Shown: positions 9,101-17,270 of the stretch, piece after piece
Position numbering within the stretch: position 1 is the first letter of the stretch
Layout of the letters: each line of letters starts with the position of its first letter
Notes under the pieces: model-generated
Databases searched by the model: none
What the model saw: the letters and a program-made list of their open reading frames with translations, nothing else
What the model was told of the DNA's origin: nothing
Assembly (NCBI RefSeq): GCF_003958625.1
Contig: NZ_RSEL01000028.1
Coordinates: forward strand, 62,001-126,000
Direction: 5' to 3'
DNA from: Tsuneonella rigui
GTDB lineage: Bacteria > Pseudomonadota > Alphaproteobacteria > Sphingomonadales > Sphingomonadaceae
DNA: 64,000 bases
Program-made: the position numbers and the translations under genes

Positions 9101-10666
9101 ATGCAGACCTTCGCCCTCACGGTCGACAAGTTCCTCGCCCACGCCGGCAAGTGGTTCGGCGCGCGCGAGGTGGTGTGGGCGGAGGATGGCGCGGCCCAAG
9201 CTCGTTTCACCTACGCCGAGCTTTACGCGCGGGCCAACCGCCTGTCGGGTGCGCTGGTGGCGCTCGGGTTCAAGGAAGGCGACCGGCTCGGCACGCTAGC
9301 GTGGAACACCCGCCACCACCTGGAGACCTACTACGGCGTGATGGGCATGGGCGGCGTCTGCCACACGCTCAACCCGCGCCTGACCGCCGCGCAGCTGGCG
9401 GTCATGATCAACGAAGCGGACGATCGCATCCTGGCGGTTTCTGCTGACCTGTTGCCGCTGGCTCGGCAGGTGCTCGAACAGTGCCCTGGTGTCGAACACG
9501 TCATCGCGCTCGACGGACCGGGCGGCGGTGACACCCTCGATGTCGAAGCGCTGCTTGCAGAGCATGGCACTCCGGTCGACTGGGGCCGGTTCGACGAGAA
9601 CACGCCGGCGGGCCTGTGCTACACCTCCGGCACCACCGGGTCGCCCAAGGGCGTGCTCTACACCCACCGCTCCAATTACCTGCACACGCTGCGCGCGCTG
9701 CAGGCGGACTCCGCCGCGCTGACCGCACGCGACTGTCTGCTGCTGGCGGTGCCGATGTTTCACGCGAACGGTTGGGGGCTTCCGTTCGCCGCGCCCGCGG
9801 CTGGCACCAAGCTGGTGCTGCCCGGGCGCACTCTTGACGGCGCGAGCCTCGCCAAGCTGATCCGCGACGAAGGCGTGACGGTCGCGGTCGGCGTACAGAC
9901 CGTCTGGCTCGGGCTCGCCGACCACCTCGACCAGGAAGGGGGCGACCTGCCCTCGCTCGAACGCGTGCTGATCGGCGGCTCAAGCTGTCCCGAGGCGCTG
10001 ATCGAGCGCCTCGAGACGCGGCTGGGAGCGCGGGTGCAGACCAGTTGGGGCATGACCGAGCTGTCGCCGATCGGGACCATCTCGCCCGCGGGCGAACCGG
10101 CGGTCCCTGGTGCGGCCGGCCGCGCACCCCTTGGCGTCGATCTCAAGCTGACCGATGCTGCGGGGGTCACGCTGCCCGACCAGCGCGACAGTCTCGGTCA
10201 TCTCAAGGTCAAGGGTGCGAGCGTCGTCGCGCGCTACTTCAATTCGGACGAGGACGTGCTTGACGCCGAGGGCTACTTCGACACCGGCGATCTCGCGACG
10301 ATCGATGGCGCTGGCAACCTCACCATCCGCGGCCGCGCCAAGGACTTGATCAAGTCGGGCGGCGAGTGGATCAACCCGGCCGAGATCGAGACCATTGTCG
10401 GCGCGCATCCTTCGGTCCGCCACGTCGCGGTGATCGCCCGCCCCGATCCCAAGTGGGGCGAACGTCCGCTGCTGGTGATCGAGCGCGACGAAGCCGGCGA
10501 CCGCAGCGCGCTGCTCGACCTTCTGCGCGGCAAGGTCGCCGACTGGTGGATTCCGCGCGAAGTGGCCGAAGTCGCCGCCATGCCGCTCGCGGCGACCGGC
10601 AAGATCGACAAGGTCCGCCTGCGCGCGGACTACGCGGATGGGACGCTGGTGGCCGAGCCCGCCTGA
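9101..10666 (+). CDS. Medium/long-chain fatty-acid-type acyl-CoA synthetase (AMP-forming)
   Basis: This 521-residue ANL-superfamily ligase activates a carboxylic acid with ATP and CoA through an acyl-adenylate. The P-loop YTSGTTGSPKG lies near residues 173-183. Further conserved blocks are TSWGMTELSP, GYFDTGDLATID and the hinge/A8 region GRAKDLIKSGGEWI, and the catalytic lysine is in the C-terminal ATGKIDK. It is shorter than typical FadD enzymes (about 560) and matches the group that handles medium-chain or aromatic/terpenoid acids. It lies 79 bases behind the TonB receptor on the same strand, and its stop is 3 bases from the stop of the convergent carboxylesterase. Together they could hydrolyse an imported ester and activate the acid. 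Confidence 0.92.
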   Translation: MQTFALTVDKFLAHAGKWFGAREVVWAEDGAAQARFTYAELYARANRLSGALVALGFKEGDRLGTLAWNTRHHLETYYGVMGMGGVCHTLNPRLTAAQLAVMINEADDRILAVSADLLPLARQVLEQCPGVEHVIALDGPGGGDTLDVEALLAEHGTPVDWGRFDENTPAGLCYTSGTTGSPKGVLYTHRSNYLHTLRALQADSAALTARDCLLLAVPMFHANGWGLPFAAPAAGTKLVLPGRTLDGASLAKLIRDEGVTVAVGVQTVWLGLADHLDQEGGDLPSLERVLIGGSSCPEALIERLETRLGARVQTSWGMTELSPIGTISPAGEPAVPGAAGRAPLGVDLKLTDAAGVTLPDQRDSLGHLKVKGASVVARYFNSDEDVLDAEGYFDTGDLATIDGAGNLTIRGRAKDLIKSGGEWINPAEIETIVGAHPSVRHVAVIARPDPKWGERPLLVIERDEAGDRSALLDLLRGKVADWWIPREVAEVAAMPLAATGKIDKVRLRADYADGTLVAEPA

Positions 10667-10669
10667 CGG

Positions 10670-12298
10670 TCAGTTACAGGCCGAGGTCGGGCGCGGTAGT
10701 ACCGGCGAGGCAAGGCCGACATTCCAGTTCCAGCCCACCTGCCCCGTGGCGCGCTTGCGGCACATCACGTCCTCGTTGAGCGCGAACATGCCCGGCATCA
10801 GCCCTGCGCTGAGCGTCGGGACGTCGCCGAACCACATGAACGATCCGCCGTGCGCATAGGGGTGCCACTCGGGCGCCTTCGCGGCTACCGGCGCGCCGCT
10901 CTTGGCGAAGCTGGTCCAGTAGCCGAGCATCGCGTCGGACATGCCGCGCTCTTGAACCGTGTCGGGGACGCGGGGCCACAGCGGGCCGACGCGTTCCGGC
11001 GTGCCGAAGACGTATGGCAGCTCGCTCGCATGGAAGGCGTGCAGGCCGGCGTCGTCCATCGCCGGATAGCCGTGATCGAACAGATAGAGGTATGCTGCCT
11101 GCCCGGCCGCAGTTTGCGACCGCACCAGCCGCTCGGCGGTCCAGCCGTAGAGCGCGTCGCGCGTCGCCGCGAGGATGCTCTCGCGATAATCCGCAGCCGG
11201 ATAGAGCTTGAGGAAGGCATCGGCGAGATCGCCGTACTTCTCGCGGATCTGCTTTTCGTATTCCTCTGCCGATTCCGGCGCCTTGGGCGCGAGGATCGTC
11301 AAGGTGCGGATTTCGCCCTGGTTGAACCCGGCGAGGATCGGCACCGGCGCCTGCTCGCCCTTGTCGAACGTATCGACCAATTGGCGCGGCAGGATCTTGC
11401 CATCGACCGTGCCGAAGGGCGCGAAGCCAAGCTTGGCGGCTTTCTCGGTCAGCTCCTGCGCGTCGAGCTTGCGCAACGCCGCGAGGTCCGGCGCTTCCAC
11501 ACCCTTGGCGACGAACTGTCCAACCGCCTCCGCAGACGGTGCTCCGAACGCGCCTTTGGTCAACTCAGGGGTCGAGATCATGTACGCGCTTTGCGCGATC
11601 GCCTTGTCGAACAGGCCGCGCGCGGCGGGCGAGGCCATCAGGTACATCACGCTCAGCCCACCGGCGGACTCGCCCGCGATCGTCACATTATCCGGATCGC
11701 CGCCGAACGCACCGATGTTGGCCTTGATCCACTGCAGCGCTGCGACCTGATCGAGCAGGCCGTAATTGCCCGAGACGCCCACAGCGCTTTCCGCGCTCAG
11801 CTCCGGATGCGCCATCCAGCCGAGCACGCCGAGGCGGTAGTTAATCGACACCACCACGACGCCGCGCTCGGCCAGGGGGCGACCATCATAAAGCGGCTCG
11901 CGGCTCGAACCCGCGGTCAGCGCGCCGCCGTGGATCCAAACGAGAACCGGCGCCTTCTTCGCCTTGGCCGGCCGCCAAACATTGAGGGTCAGGCAGTCCT
12001 CGCTCACGGGAAGCTTCTCGGCGCCCGAATAGATGTTGGCGGGGCCGCGCTGGTTCTGGACGCACGCCGGTCCGAAGTCGGTGGCGAGCTTGGTGCCGGC
12101 CCAGCGCGGGAGGGCGAGCGGCGGCTTCCAGCGCAGATCGCCGATGGGCGGCTGCGCGTAGGGAATGCCCTTGAACACGCTTACCGGACCGTCCTTGTAC
12201 CCGCGCACGGCGCCCGCGGGGGCGTCGACCGCCGGCCCCTTGGCAAACGCAGGCATCGCGACGGTCAGCGCGAGAGCGGCAATAATTGCGGATTTCAC
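10670..12298 (-). CDS. Type-B carboxylesterase/lipase family, exported
   Basis: The GTG start at 12298 follows GGAGGC and opens a signal peptide (VKSAIIAALALTVAMPAFAK). The 542-residue protein has the type-B carboxylesterase landmarks FKGIPYAQPP, EDCLTLNVW at residues 100-108, WIHGGAL with the oxyanion glycines, and the nucleophile elbow AGESAGG with Ser211. The glutamate and histidine of the triad should lie further on, the latter probably in FHASELPYVFG. The start overlaps the MFS stop (GTGA), so MFS and esterase form an operon. The signal peptide places ester hydrolysis in the periplasm, before transport by the MFS protein and activation by the acyl-CoA synthetase. The natural substrate is unknown. 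Confidence 0.92.
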   Translation of the reverse strand: MKSAIIAALALTVAMPAFAKGPAVDAPAGAVRGYKDGPVSVFKGIPYAQPPIGDLRWKPPLALPRWAGTKLATDFGPACVQNQRGPANIYSGAEKLPVSEDCLTLNVWRPAKAKKAPVLVWIHGGALTAGSSREPLYDGRPLAERGVVVVSINYRLGVLGWMAHPELSAESAVGVSGNYGLLDQVAALQWIKANIGAFGGDPDNVTIAGESAGGLSVMYLMASPAARGLFDKAIAQSAYMISTPELTKGAFGAPSAEAVGQFVAKGVEAPDLAALRKLDAQELTEKAAKLGFAPFGTVDGKILPRQLVDTFDKGEQAPVPILAGFNQGEIRTLTILAPKAPESAEEYEKQIREKYGDLADAFLKLYPAADYRESILAATRDALYGWTAERLVRSQTAAGQAAYLYLFDHGYPAMDDAGLHAFHASELPYVFGTPERVGPLWPRVPDTVQERGMSDAMLGYWTSFAKSGAPVAAKAPEWHPYAHGGSFMWFGDVPTLSAGLMPGMFALNEDVMCRKRATGQVGWNWNVGLASPVLPRPTSACN

Positions 12299-13602
12299 GA
12301 GTTTGCCTCCAGGTGGCGCAGGCGCCGCGCCAGCACGAGGAAGTGCGCGATCGCGATGAGGTAAAACGGAGTCAGCGTATACAGCGCCAGTTGCAGCGAA
12401 TTGGCATGCCCCCGCGCCGCGAGCCAGTCGCTCGCCGCGCCGACCCAGGTAGGCCCGAGGCCGAGGCCGATGAAGTTCGCCACCAGCAGCAGCAGCGCCC
12501 CGGCAAGCACCCGCTGGTTCGGCGCCGATTCCTCCTGCGTCAGCGTGACCGCGCACGAGAGGTAGAAGTAGTTGAAGAAGTTGACGATCGTCAGCAGCAC
12601 CAGCGCCAGCGGCCATTCGGGCGCCCACAGGAACGCGATGTAGAACGGCATCGAGATCGCCAGCGAGCCTGCCGGAAGCGAGGCGAAGTAGCGGCGCGAC
12701 TCGGCTGTCATCTTGTCGATGATCCGGCCCGACACCAGCATGCCGCCGCCCATCCCGACGATGACGACGAGGGCGTACCAGAGGGCCACTTCCTCGAGCG
12801 TCATGCCCTTCTCGCGCATGAGGAACAGCACCGCGAAGTTGCCGAGGCCATAGGTGACGAACTGGGTAGCACCGGTGCCGAAGGCCGTCAGGGTCAGCGT
12901 CGGATTGCCGAAGAAGGCGCGCACGGTAGCCCAGAACGGGGCTTTCTCCGACACCGGGTGCGCGTGCCCGTCGGTTCCGCCGCGCGCCGGCTCCGCGATC
13001 AGCAGCGGCAAGGCGACCGCCGCCACGACGCCGATCGCGCCGATCGCGATGAAGGCGTGCCGCCAGTCGAACGCCGCGGCGATCGAGGCGCCGAGCGCGA
13101 TGCCCAGCGCAGCGCCGATCGGCGGGCCGAGATTGTAGATGCCGAACGCGAACCCGCGCCGGCCGGGCGCGAAAGTATCGGTGATCAGCGCATAGGAGGG
13201 CGGCACCCCGCCCGCTTCGCCGAAGCCCACCGTCATGCGGGCGATGACGAGTTGCGGATAAGTCTGCGCCATCCCGCACGCCATCGTCGCCGCGCTCCAG
13301 ATGCCGCAGGCGACGCTCAGCACCGCGACGCGATTAGTCCGGTCCGCCAGCCACGCCACCGGGATGGCGATGAAGCAGTAGAACATCGCGAAGTAGAGCC
13401 CGCCGATCTTGCCAAGCTGGCCGTCGGTGACGTGCAGCGTGTCCTGGATCGGCTTGGCGAGGATGCTCAAGAGCTGCCGGTCGAGGAAGTTGATGACGTA
13501 CACGAACGTCAGCATCGCCAGGACCACGCCCGGCCGCCCGCGGACGCCCTTGTGTGCAGGTGCAGCGGCGTCGATCGGCCCGGCGGTGGACTGAAGTTCC
13601 AT
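12295..13602 (-). CDS. MFS transporter (spinster-like/ACS-type)
   Basis: This 435-residue protein has the twelve-helix pattern of the major facilitator superfamily. The first helix carries NFLDRQLLSILAKPIQD, typical of the spinster-like group, and the loop motif AWLADRTNRVAVL follows helix 2. The start at 13602 (MELQSTAG) is preceded by GGGAGAG. A longer frame reaching 13809 would run through the TetR operators and into the TetR coding sequence, so I reject it. Downstream it overlaps the carboxylesterase by GTGA. It probably moves the product of periplasmic ester hydrolysis, or a related metabolite, across the inner membrane; the direction cannot be told. It is likely repressed by the divergent TetR protein. 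Confidence 0.92.
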   Translation of the reverse strand: MELQSTAGPIDAAAPAHKGVRGRPGVVLAMLTFVYVINFLDRQLLSILAKPIQDTLHVTDGQLGKIGGLYFAMFYCFIAIPVAWLADRTNRVAVLSVACGIWSAATMACGMAQTYPQLVIARMTVGFGEAGGVPPSYALITDTFAPGRRGFAFGIYNLGPPIGAALGIALGASIAAAFDWRHAFIAIGAIGVVAAVALPLLIAEPARGGTDGHAHPVSEKAPFWATVRAFFGNPTLTLTAFGTGATQFVTYGLGNFAVLFLMREKGMTLEEVALWYALVVIVGMGGGMLVSGRIIDKMTAESRRYFASLPAGSLAISMPFYIAFLWAPEWPLALVLLTIVNFFNYFYLSCAVTLTQEESAPNQRVLAGALLLLVANFIGLGLGPTWVGAASDWLAARGHANSLQLALYTLTPFYLIAIAHFLVLARRLRHLEANS

Positions 13603-13693
13603 GCTCTCTCCCTCGCGCATGAGGGCCGCGAGCCCACCCTCTCCCAGGGCGCGCGCATCCTGCCGAGCGGTCTTCGCGCTGTCAACGCAACGC

Positions 13694-13707
13694 TCACTCG
13701 CGTGTGA
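13694..13707. promoter_or_regulatory. TetR operator-like dyad 1 (TCAC-TCGCGT-GTGA) in the MFS/TetR divergent promoter
   Basis: A 14-base dyad lies between the divergent MFS (starts at 13602) and TetR (starts at 13772) genes. It shares its arms with dyad 2 at 13719 and with the dyad at 6668 upstream of the TonB receptor. Confidence 0.62.
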
Positions 13708-13718
13708 ATTAAATTTGC

Positions 13719-13732
13719 TCACTGGCCTGTGA
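13719..13732. promoter_or_regulatory. TetR operator-like dyad 2 (TCAC-TGGCCT-GTGA)
   Basis: This second dyad has identical arms and begins exactly 25 bases after dyad 1. It sits 39 bases before the TetR GTG start. A pair of sites at this place is typical for a TetR protein that represses itself and its divergent neighbour. Confidence 0.62.
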
Positions 13733-13771
13733 CGGGTTGACGCTCTGCTCTGCACCGGTGATGCAAGGCGC

Positions 13772-14449
13772 GTGAGCGAAGCCAAGAAACCCGTCCGCAA
13801 GTCGCGCAAGGCCGAACAGCGCGCCGAAACGATGGAGCAAATCTACGATGCAGCCGAAGAGCTGTTCTCGCAGCACGGGCTTCACGGAGTAACGCTGAAA
13901 GACGTCGCCAAGCAGGTTGGCGTCCATCACACGCTGCTCAACTACTACTTCGACGACAAGAAGGCGCTGTTCGACGCGGTGTTCGCGCGCCGCGCGGTGG
14001 TGACCAGCGAGCGGCGGATGAAGGCGCTCGACGAATACGAAGCGTCCTGCGGCGGCAAGCCGACCGTCGAGGGCGCATTGCACGCGTTCCTCGACACCGA
14101 CCTCGATACCTATACCCACGGCGGCGAAGGCTGGCGCAACTACGCCAAGCTCGGCGCGCAGGTGTCCAACACTCCGGCGTGGGGTGCGGACCTGATGGAC
14201 CAGCATTTCGATCCCGTCGTGCTACGCCTGATCGGGCTGCTCAAAAAAGCGCTGCCGCACTGCGCCGAAGAAGACATCTTCTGGGGCTATCACTTCGTCA
14301 CCGGCGCGCTGATGCTGAGCCTCGCGCGCACCGGCCGCATCGACAAGCTCTCGGGCGGAATCTGTCGGTCGGACGATTTCGGCGCGGTCAAGCAGCGGCT
14401 CGCAAAGTTCATGGCCGCCGGGTTCCACTCGATCTGCGGCGAAGCGTGA
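13772..14449 (+). CDS. TetR/AcrR-family transcriptional regulator
   Basis: The 225-residue product starts at GTG 13772. The N-terminal 60 residues form the TetR helix-turn-helix: AEELFSQHGLHGVTLKDVAKQVGVHHTLLNYYFDDKKALFD, with the characteristic YYF-KKALF recognition end. The C-terminal part is helical and probably binds a ligand. A short basic stretch (KKPVRKSRK) precedes the domain. The gene diverges from MFS-carboxylesterase, and two TCAC-N6-GTGA dyads fill the intergenic region. A third such dyad lies before the TonB receptor at 6766, so I infer that it represses the whole uptake/hydrolysis module and is released by a substrate or its CoA ester. Confidence 0.93.
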   Translation: MSEAKKPVRKSRKAEQRAETMEQIYDAAEELFSQHGLHGVTLKDVAKQVGVHHTLLNYYFDDKKALFDAVFARRAVVTSERRMKALDEYEASCGGKPTVEGALHAFLDTDLDTYTHGGEGWRNYAKLGAQVSNTPAWGADLMDQHFDPVVLRLIGLLKKALPHCAEEDIFWGYHFVTGALMLSLARTGRIDKLSGGICRSDDFGAVKQRLAKFMAAGFHSICGEA

Positions 14450-14511
14450 CCGCCTGAGATATATTTCAACGCGCACGGTGCGCTGACGCCGATAACGCCT
14501 ATCTAGCGCCG

Positions 14512-16284
14512 ATGCCGTTTCCCAACCTCCCGCCGATTCTCGCCCAAGCCCTCGCCGCGCGCGGCTACGCGGAGCCCACCCCCGTTCAGGCGGCGGTGCT
14601 CGCGCCGGAAGCGAATGGCCGCGATCTCATCGTCTCGGCGCAGACCGGCTCGGGCAAGACCGTCGCCTTCGGGATGGCGATGGCGACCGAGCTGCTGCGC
14701 CAGGATGGCTCGCTTGAGATTGCCGGCCAACCGCTCGCCCTGATCGTGGCGCCGACCCGTGAGTTGGCGCTGCAAGTCAGCCGCGAACTCGTCTGGCTCT
14801 ATGGCCAGGCCGGTGCCCGCGTCGCCACCTGTGTCGGCGGGATGGATCCGTCGAAGGAGCGCCGCGGCCTGCGCGAAGGGCCGCAGATCGTCGTGGGCAC
14901 GCCGGGCCGGCTGCGCGACCATCTCGAGCGCGGCGCGCTCGATCTCACAGGCTTGCGCACCGTGGTGCTCGACGAGGCGGACGAGATGCTCGACATGGGC
15001 TTCCGCGAGGACCTCGAGGAAATCCTCGATGCGACGCCGCAGGAGCGTCGGACGCTGCTGTTTTCGGCCACGATGCCCCCGGCGATCGCCCTCCTCGCGC
15101 GTCAGTATCAGCGCGACGCGCTGCGCATCTCGACGATCGGGGACGATCGCGGACACGGCGACATCGCCTACCGGGCGATGACCGTCAGCCCCGCCGAGAT
15201 CGAGCATGCGGTGGTCAACCTGCTTCGCTTCCACGAAGCAGAGACCGCGATGCTGTTCTGCGCCACGCGCGAAAACGTCCGCCGGCTCCACGCAACTTTG
15301 CAGGAGCGTGGGTTCGCCGTCGTCGCGCTATCGGGCGAACACTCGCAGTCCGAGCGAAACCAAGCGCTCCAGGCGCTGCGCGACCGTCGTGCGCGGGTGT
15401 GCGTCGCGACCGATGTGGCTGCGCGCGGAATCGACCTGCCGACGCTCAGCCTGGTGGTGCATGTCGAAATCCCCCGCGATGCAGAGACGTTGCAGCACCG
15501 TTCCGGTCGCACCGGACGCGCGGGCAAGAAGGGCACCGCGGTCCTGATCGTCCCCTACCCGCGCCGCCGCCGGGTGGAATCGATGCTCCGCGGTGCGCGG
15601 ATCGAGGCGCAATGGATCGATCCGCCGACCGCCGACGATATCCGCCGCAACGACCGTGCGCGCCTGCTCGAAGCCTTGCTCGCACCGGTCGAAACCGACG
15701 AGGAGGATCAGGCGATCGCCGCCAAGCTGCTGCAAGAGCGCAGCCCCGAGGACGTCGCCGCCGCACTCGTCCGCGCGCACCGCGCCGCAATGCCTCAGCC
15801 CGAGGAGCTGACCGCCAACACGCCCGAAGCTCGCGCAGCGCAAAAGCAGGACCGCCACCGGCCCGGATTCGAGGATATCGTCTGGTTCCGGATGGACGTC
15901 GGCCGCCGGCAAAATGCGGACCCGCGCTGGATCCTGCCGCTGCTCTGCCGCCGCGGCCACATCACGCGCAATGAGATCGGCGCGATCCGCATCGGTCCCA
16001 ATGAGACCTATTTCCAGGTTCCCCGCACGATCGCCGACAAGTTCGCCTCCGCGCTCACCCGGACGGCGAGCAGCGAGGACGGCGGCGACGTGACGATCGA
16101 GCCAGCTCCCGACACGCCGCGCGAGGCTGCCCGGAACCGGCGACCGACCACTGCTCGCCCAGAGCGCGGTCCCAAAGGCAAGGGCGCGCCCAATGACAGC
16201 AAGCCGCGTGGCCCGCGCAATGAAGCCGGTCCTAAAATGCCCTGGCCGAAGAAGCCGCACCGCAAGGGCCCCAAGGCGCGCTGA
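14512..16284 (+). CDS. DEAD-box RNA helicase, DeaD/CsdA-like with C-terminal RNA-binding extension
   Basis: This 590-residue helicase contains the ordered superfamily-2 motifs: Q motif GYAEPTPVQ, Walker A AQTGSGKT, PTRELALQV, TPGRLRDH, DEADEMLDMGF, SAT, ARGIDLP and HRSGRTGRAGKKG. Residues of about 450-520 form a DbpA/CsdA-type RNA-binding domain (VWFRMDVGRRQNADPRWILPLL...RIGPNETYFQVP). The tail of about 60 residues is basic and disordered (RPERGPKGKG, PHRKGPKAR). Such proteins remodel structured RNA in ribosome assembly and cold adaptation. The gene lies 62 bases after the TetR stop and is followed by a hairpin before purC, so it is probably its own unit. Confidence 0.93.
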   Translation: MPFPNLPPILAQALAARGYAEPTPVQAAVLAPEANGRDLIVSAQTGSGKTVAFGMAMATELLRQDGSLEIAGQPLALIVAPTRELALQVSRELVWLYGQAGARVATCVGGMDPSKERRGLREGPQIVVGTPGRLRDHLERGALDLTGLRTVVLDEADEMLDMGFREDLEEILDATPQERRTLLFSATMPPAIALLARQYQRDALRISTIGDDRGHGDIAYRAMTVSPAEIEHAVVNLLRFHEAETAMLFCATRENVRRLHATLQERGFAVVALSGEHSQSERNQALQALRDRRARVCVATDVAARGIDLPTLSLVVHVEIPRDAETLQHRSGRTGRAGKKGTAVLIVPYPRRRRVESMLRGARIEAQWIDPPTADDIRRNDRARLLEALLAPVETDEEDQAIAAKLLQERSPEDVAAALVRAHRAAMPQPEELTANTPEARAAQKQDRHRPGFEDIVWFRMDVGRRQNADPRWILPLLCRRGHITRNEIGAIRIGPNETYFQVPRTIADKFASALTRTASSEDGGDVTIEPAPDTPREAARNRRPTTARPERGPKGKGAPNDSKPRGPRNEAGPKMPWPKKPHRKGPKAR

Positions 16285-16291
16285 TTGCTTT

Positions 16292-16318
16292 CGCGCGCCG
16301 TTTTGCCTATGGCGCGCG
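16292..16318 (+). terminator. Stem-loop after the helicase gene
   Basis: Perfect 8-base arms CGCGCGCC and GGCGCGCG surround an 11-base loop that contains TTTT. The hairpin begins 8 bases after the helicase stop and lies 84 bases before the purC start. It lacks a clear downstream T-tract. Confidence 0.5.
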
Positions 16319-16401
16319 CACTAGCCCCGGCCAGCGCGTCACAGCCGACCCGCGCGCCGGGGCGCCGCATTTTCCACGCTGCCCGAGAAGGAAGCGCACC
16401 C

Positions 16402-17205
16402 ATGTCATCCCGCCGCCGCCAGGTTTACGAAGGCAAGGCCAAGATCCTTTATGAAGGCCCCGAGCCGGGCACGCTGATCCAGTACTTCAAGGACGATGCG
16501 ACCGCCTTCAACGCCCAGAAGAAGGGCACGATCAACGGCAAGGGCGTGATCAACAACCGCATCAGCGAGCACGTGTTCACGCGGCTCGCGCACATCGGCA
16601 TCCCGACCCACTTCATCCGCCGCCTCAACATGCGCGAACAGCTGGTGCGCCAGGTCGAGATCATCCCGATCGAGGTGATCGTTCGCAACGTCGCCGCCGG
16701 CTCGCTGACCAAGCGCCTCGGCATCGAGGAAGGCGAGCCGCTGCCGCACACCTTGATCGAATACTGCTACAAGGACGATGCACTCGGCGACCCGTTCATT
16801 TCCGAAGAAGAGATCGCCTGCTTCAACTGGGCGAGCCACGAGGAGATGCAGGACATCTCGTCGATGGCGATCCGCATCAACGACTTCATGTGCGGCATGT
16901 TCGCCGCGATCGGCATCCGCCTGATCGACTTCAAGCTGGAGTTCGGCCGCATCTGGGACGGCGACTTCGCGCGCACCATCCTGGCCGACGAGATCAGCCC
17001 CGACGGCTGCCGCCTGTGGGACATCGCCACCGGCGAAAAGCTCGACAAGGACCGCTTCCGCCGCGATCTCGGCGGGGAAGAACAGGCCTACCAGGAAGTC
17101 GCCCGCCGCCTCGGTCTGCTGCAGGAAGACAACGGCACGCCCGGCGAGGTGTTCGACATGTCCGCCCACCGGGGGCGCCTGCGGTCGGGTAAGCCGAAGA
17201 AGTAG
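16402..17205 (+). CDS. purC: Phosphoribosylaminoimidazole-succinocarboxamide synthase
   Basis: PurC joins CAIR and aspartate with ATP to give SAICAR in purine synthesis. The 267-residue protein matches the usual length with a short C-terminal extension. Landmarks are [11 protein letters not shown] at the start, [11 protein letters not shown] in the middle and LIDFKLEFG with [15 protein letters not shown], which form the nucleotide and substrate sites. The ATG at 16402 follows AGAAGGAAG. A longer frame from 16285 has no supporting ribosome site and would overlap the hairpin. purS and purQ lie 6 kb downstream on the same strand, separated by three unrelated genes. Confidence 0.96.
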   Translation: MSSRRRQVYEGKAKILYEGPEPGTLIQYFKDDATAFNAQKKGTINGKGVINNRISEHVFTRLAHIGIPTHFIRRLNMREQLVRQVEIIPIEVIVRNVAAGSLTKRLGIEEGEPLPHTLIEYCYKDDALGDPFISEEEIACFNWASHEEMQDISSMAIRINDFMCGMFAAIGIRLIDFKLEFGRIWDGDFARTILADEISPDGCRLWDIATGEKLDKDRFRRDLGGEEQAYQEVARRLGLLQEDNGTPGEVFDMSAHRGRLRSGKPKK

Positions 17206-17270
17206 GGCCCGGCCCGCAAAACCCTTGCGCTTCGGAACCTTCGCGGCATGATGGTCCGCAAGGGGGCGCA

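Noticed and set aside
10670-13279. An 869-residue minus-strand frame covering the carboxylesterase and part of the MFS gene
   Set aside because: The first 327 residues are an out-of-frame reading of the MFS gene. The esterase has its own GTG start, ribosome site and signal peptide at 12298.
12295-13809. Longer MFS frame starting at 13809
   Set aside because: It would read through the divergent promoter, the two TetR dyads and the TetR start. The ATG at 13602 has a ribosome site and a family-like N-terminus.
14154-14476. Minus-strand frames overlapping the TetR gene
   Set aside because: The plus-strand TetR product is a complete family member; the opposite frames have no ribosome site or domain.
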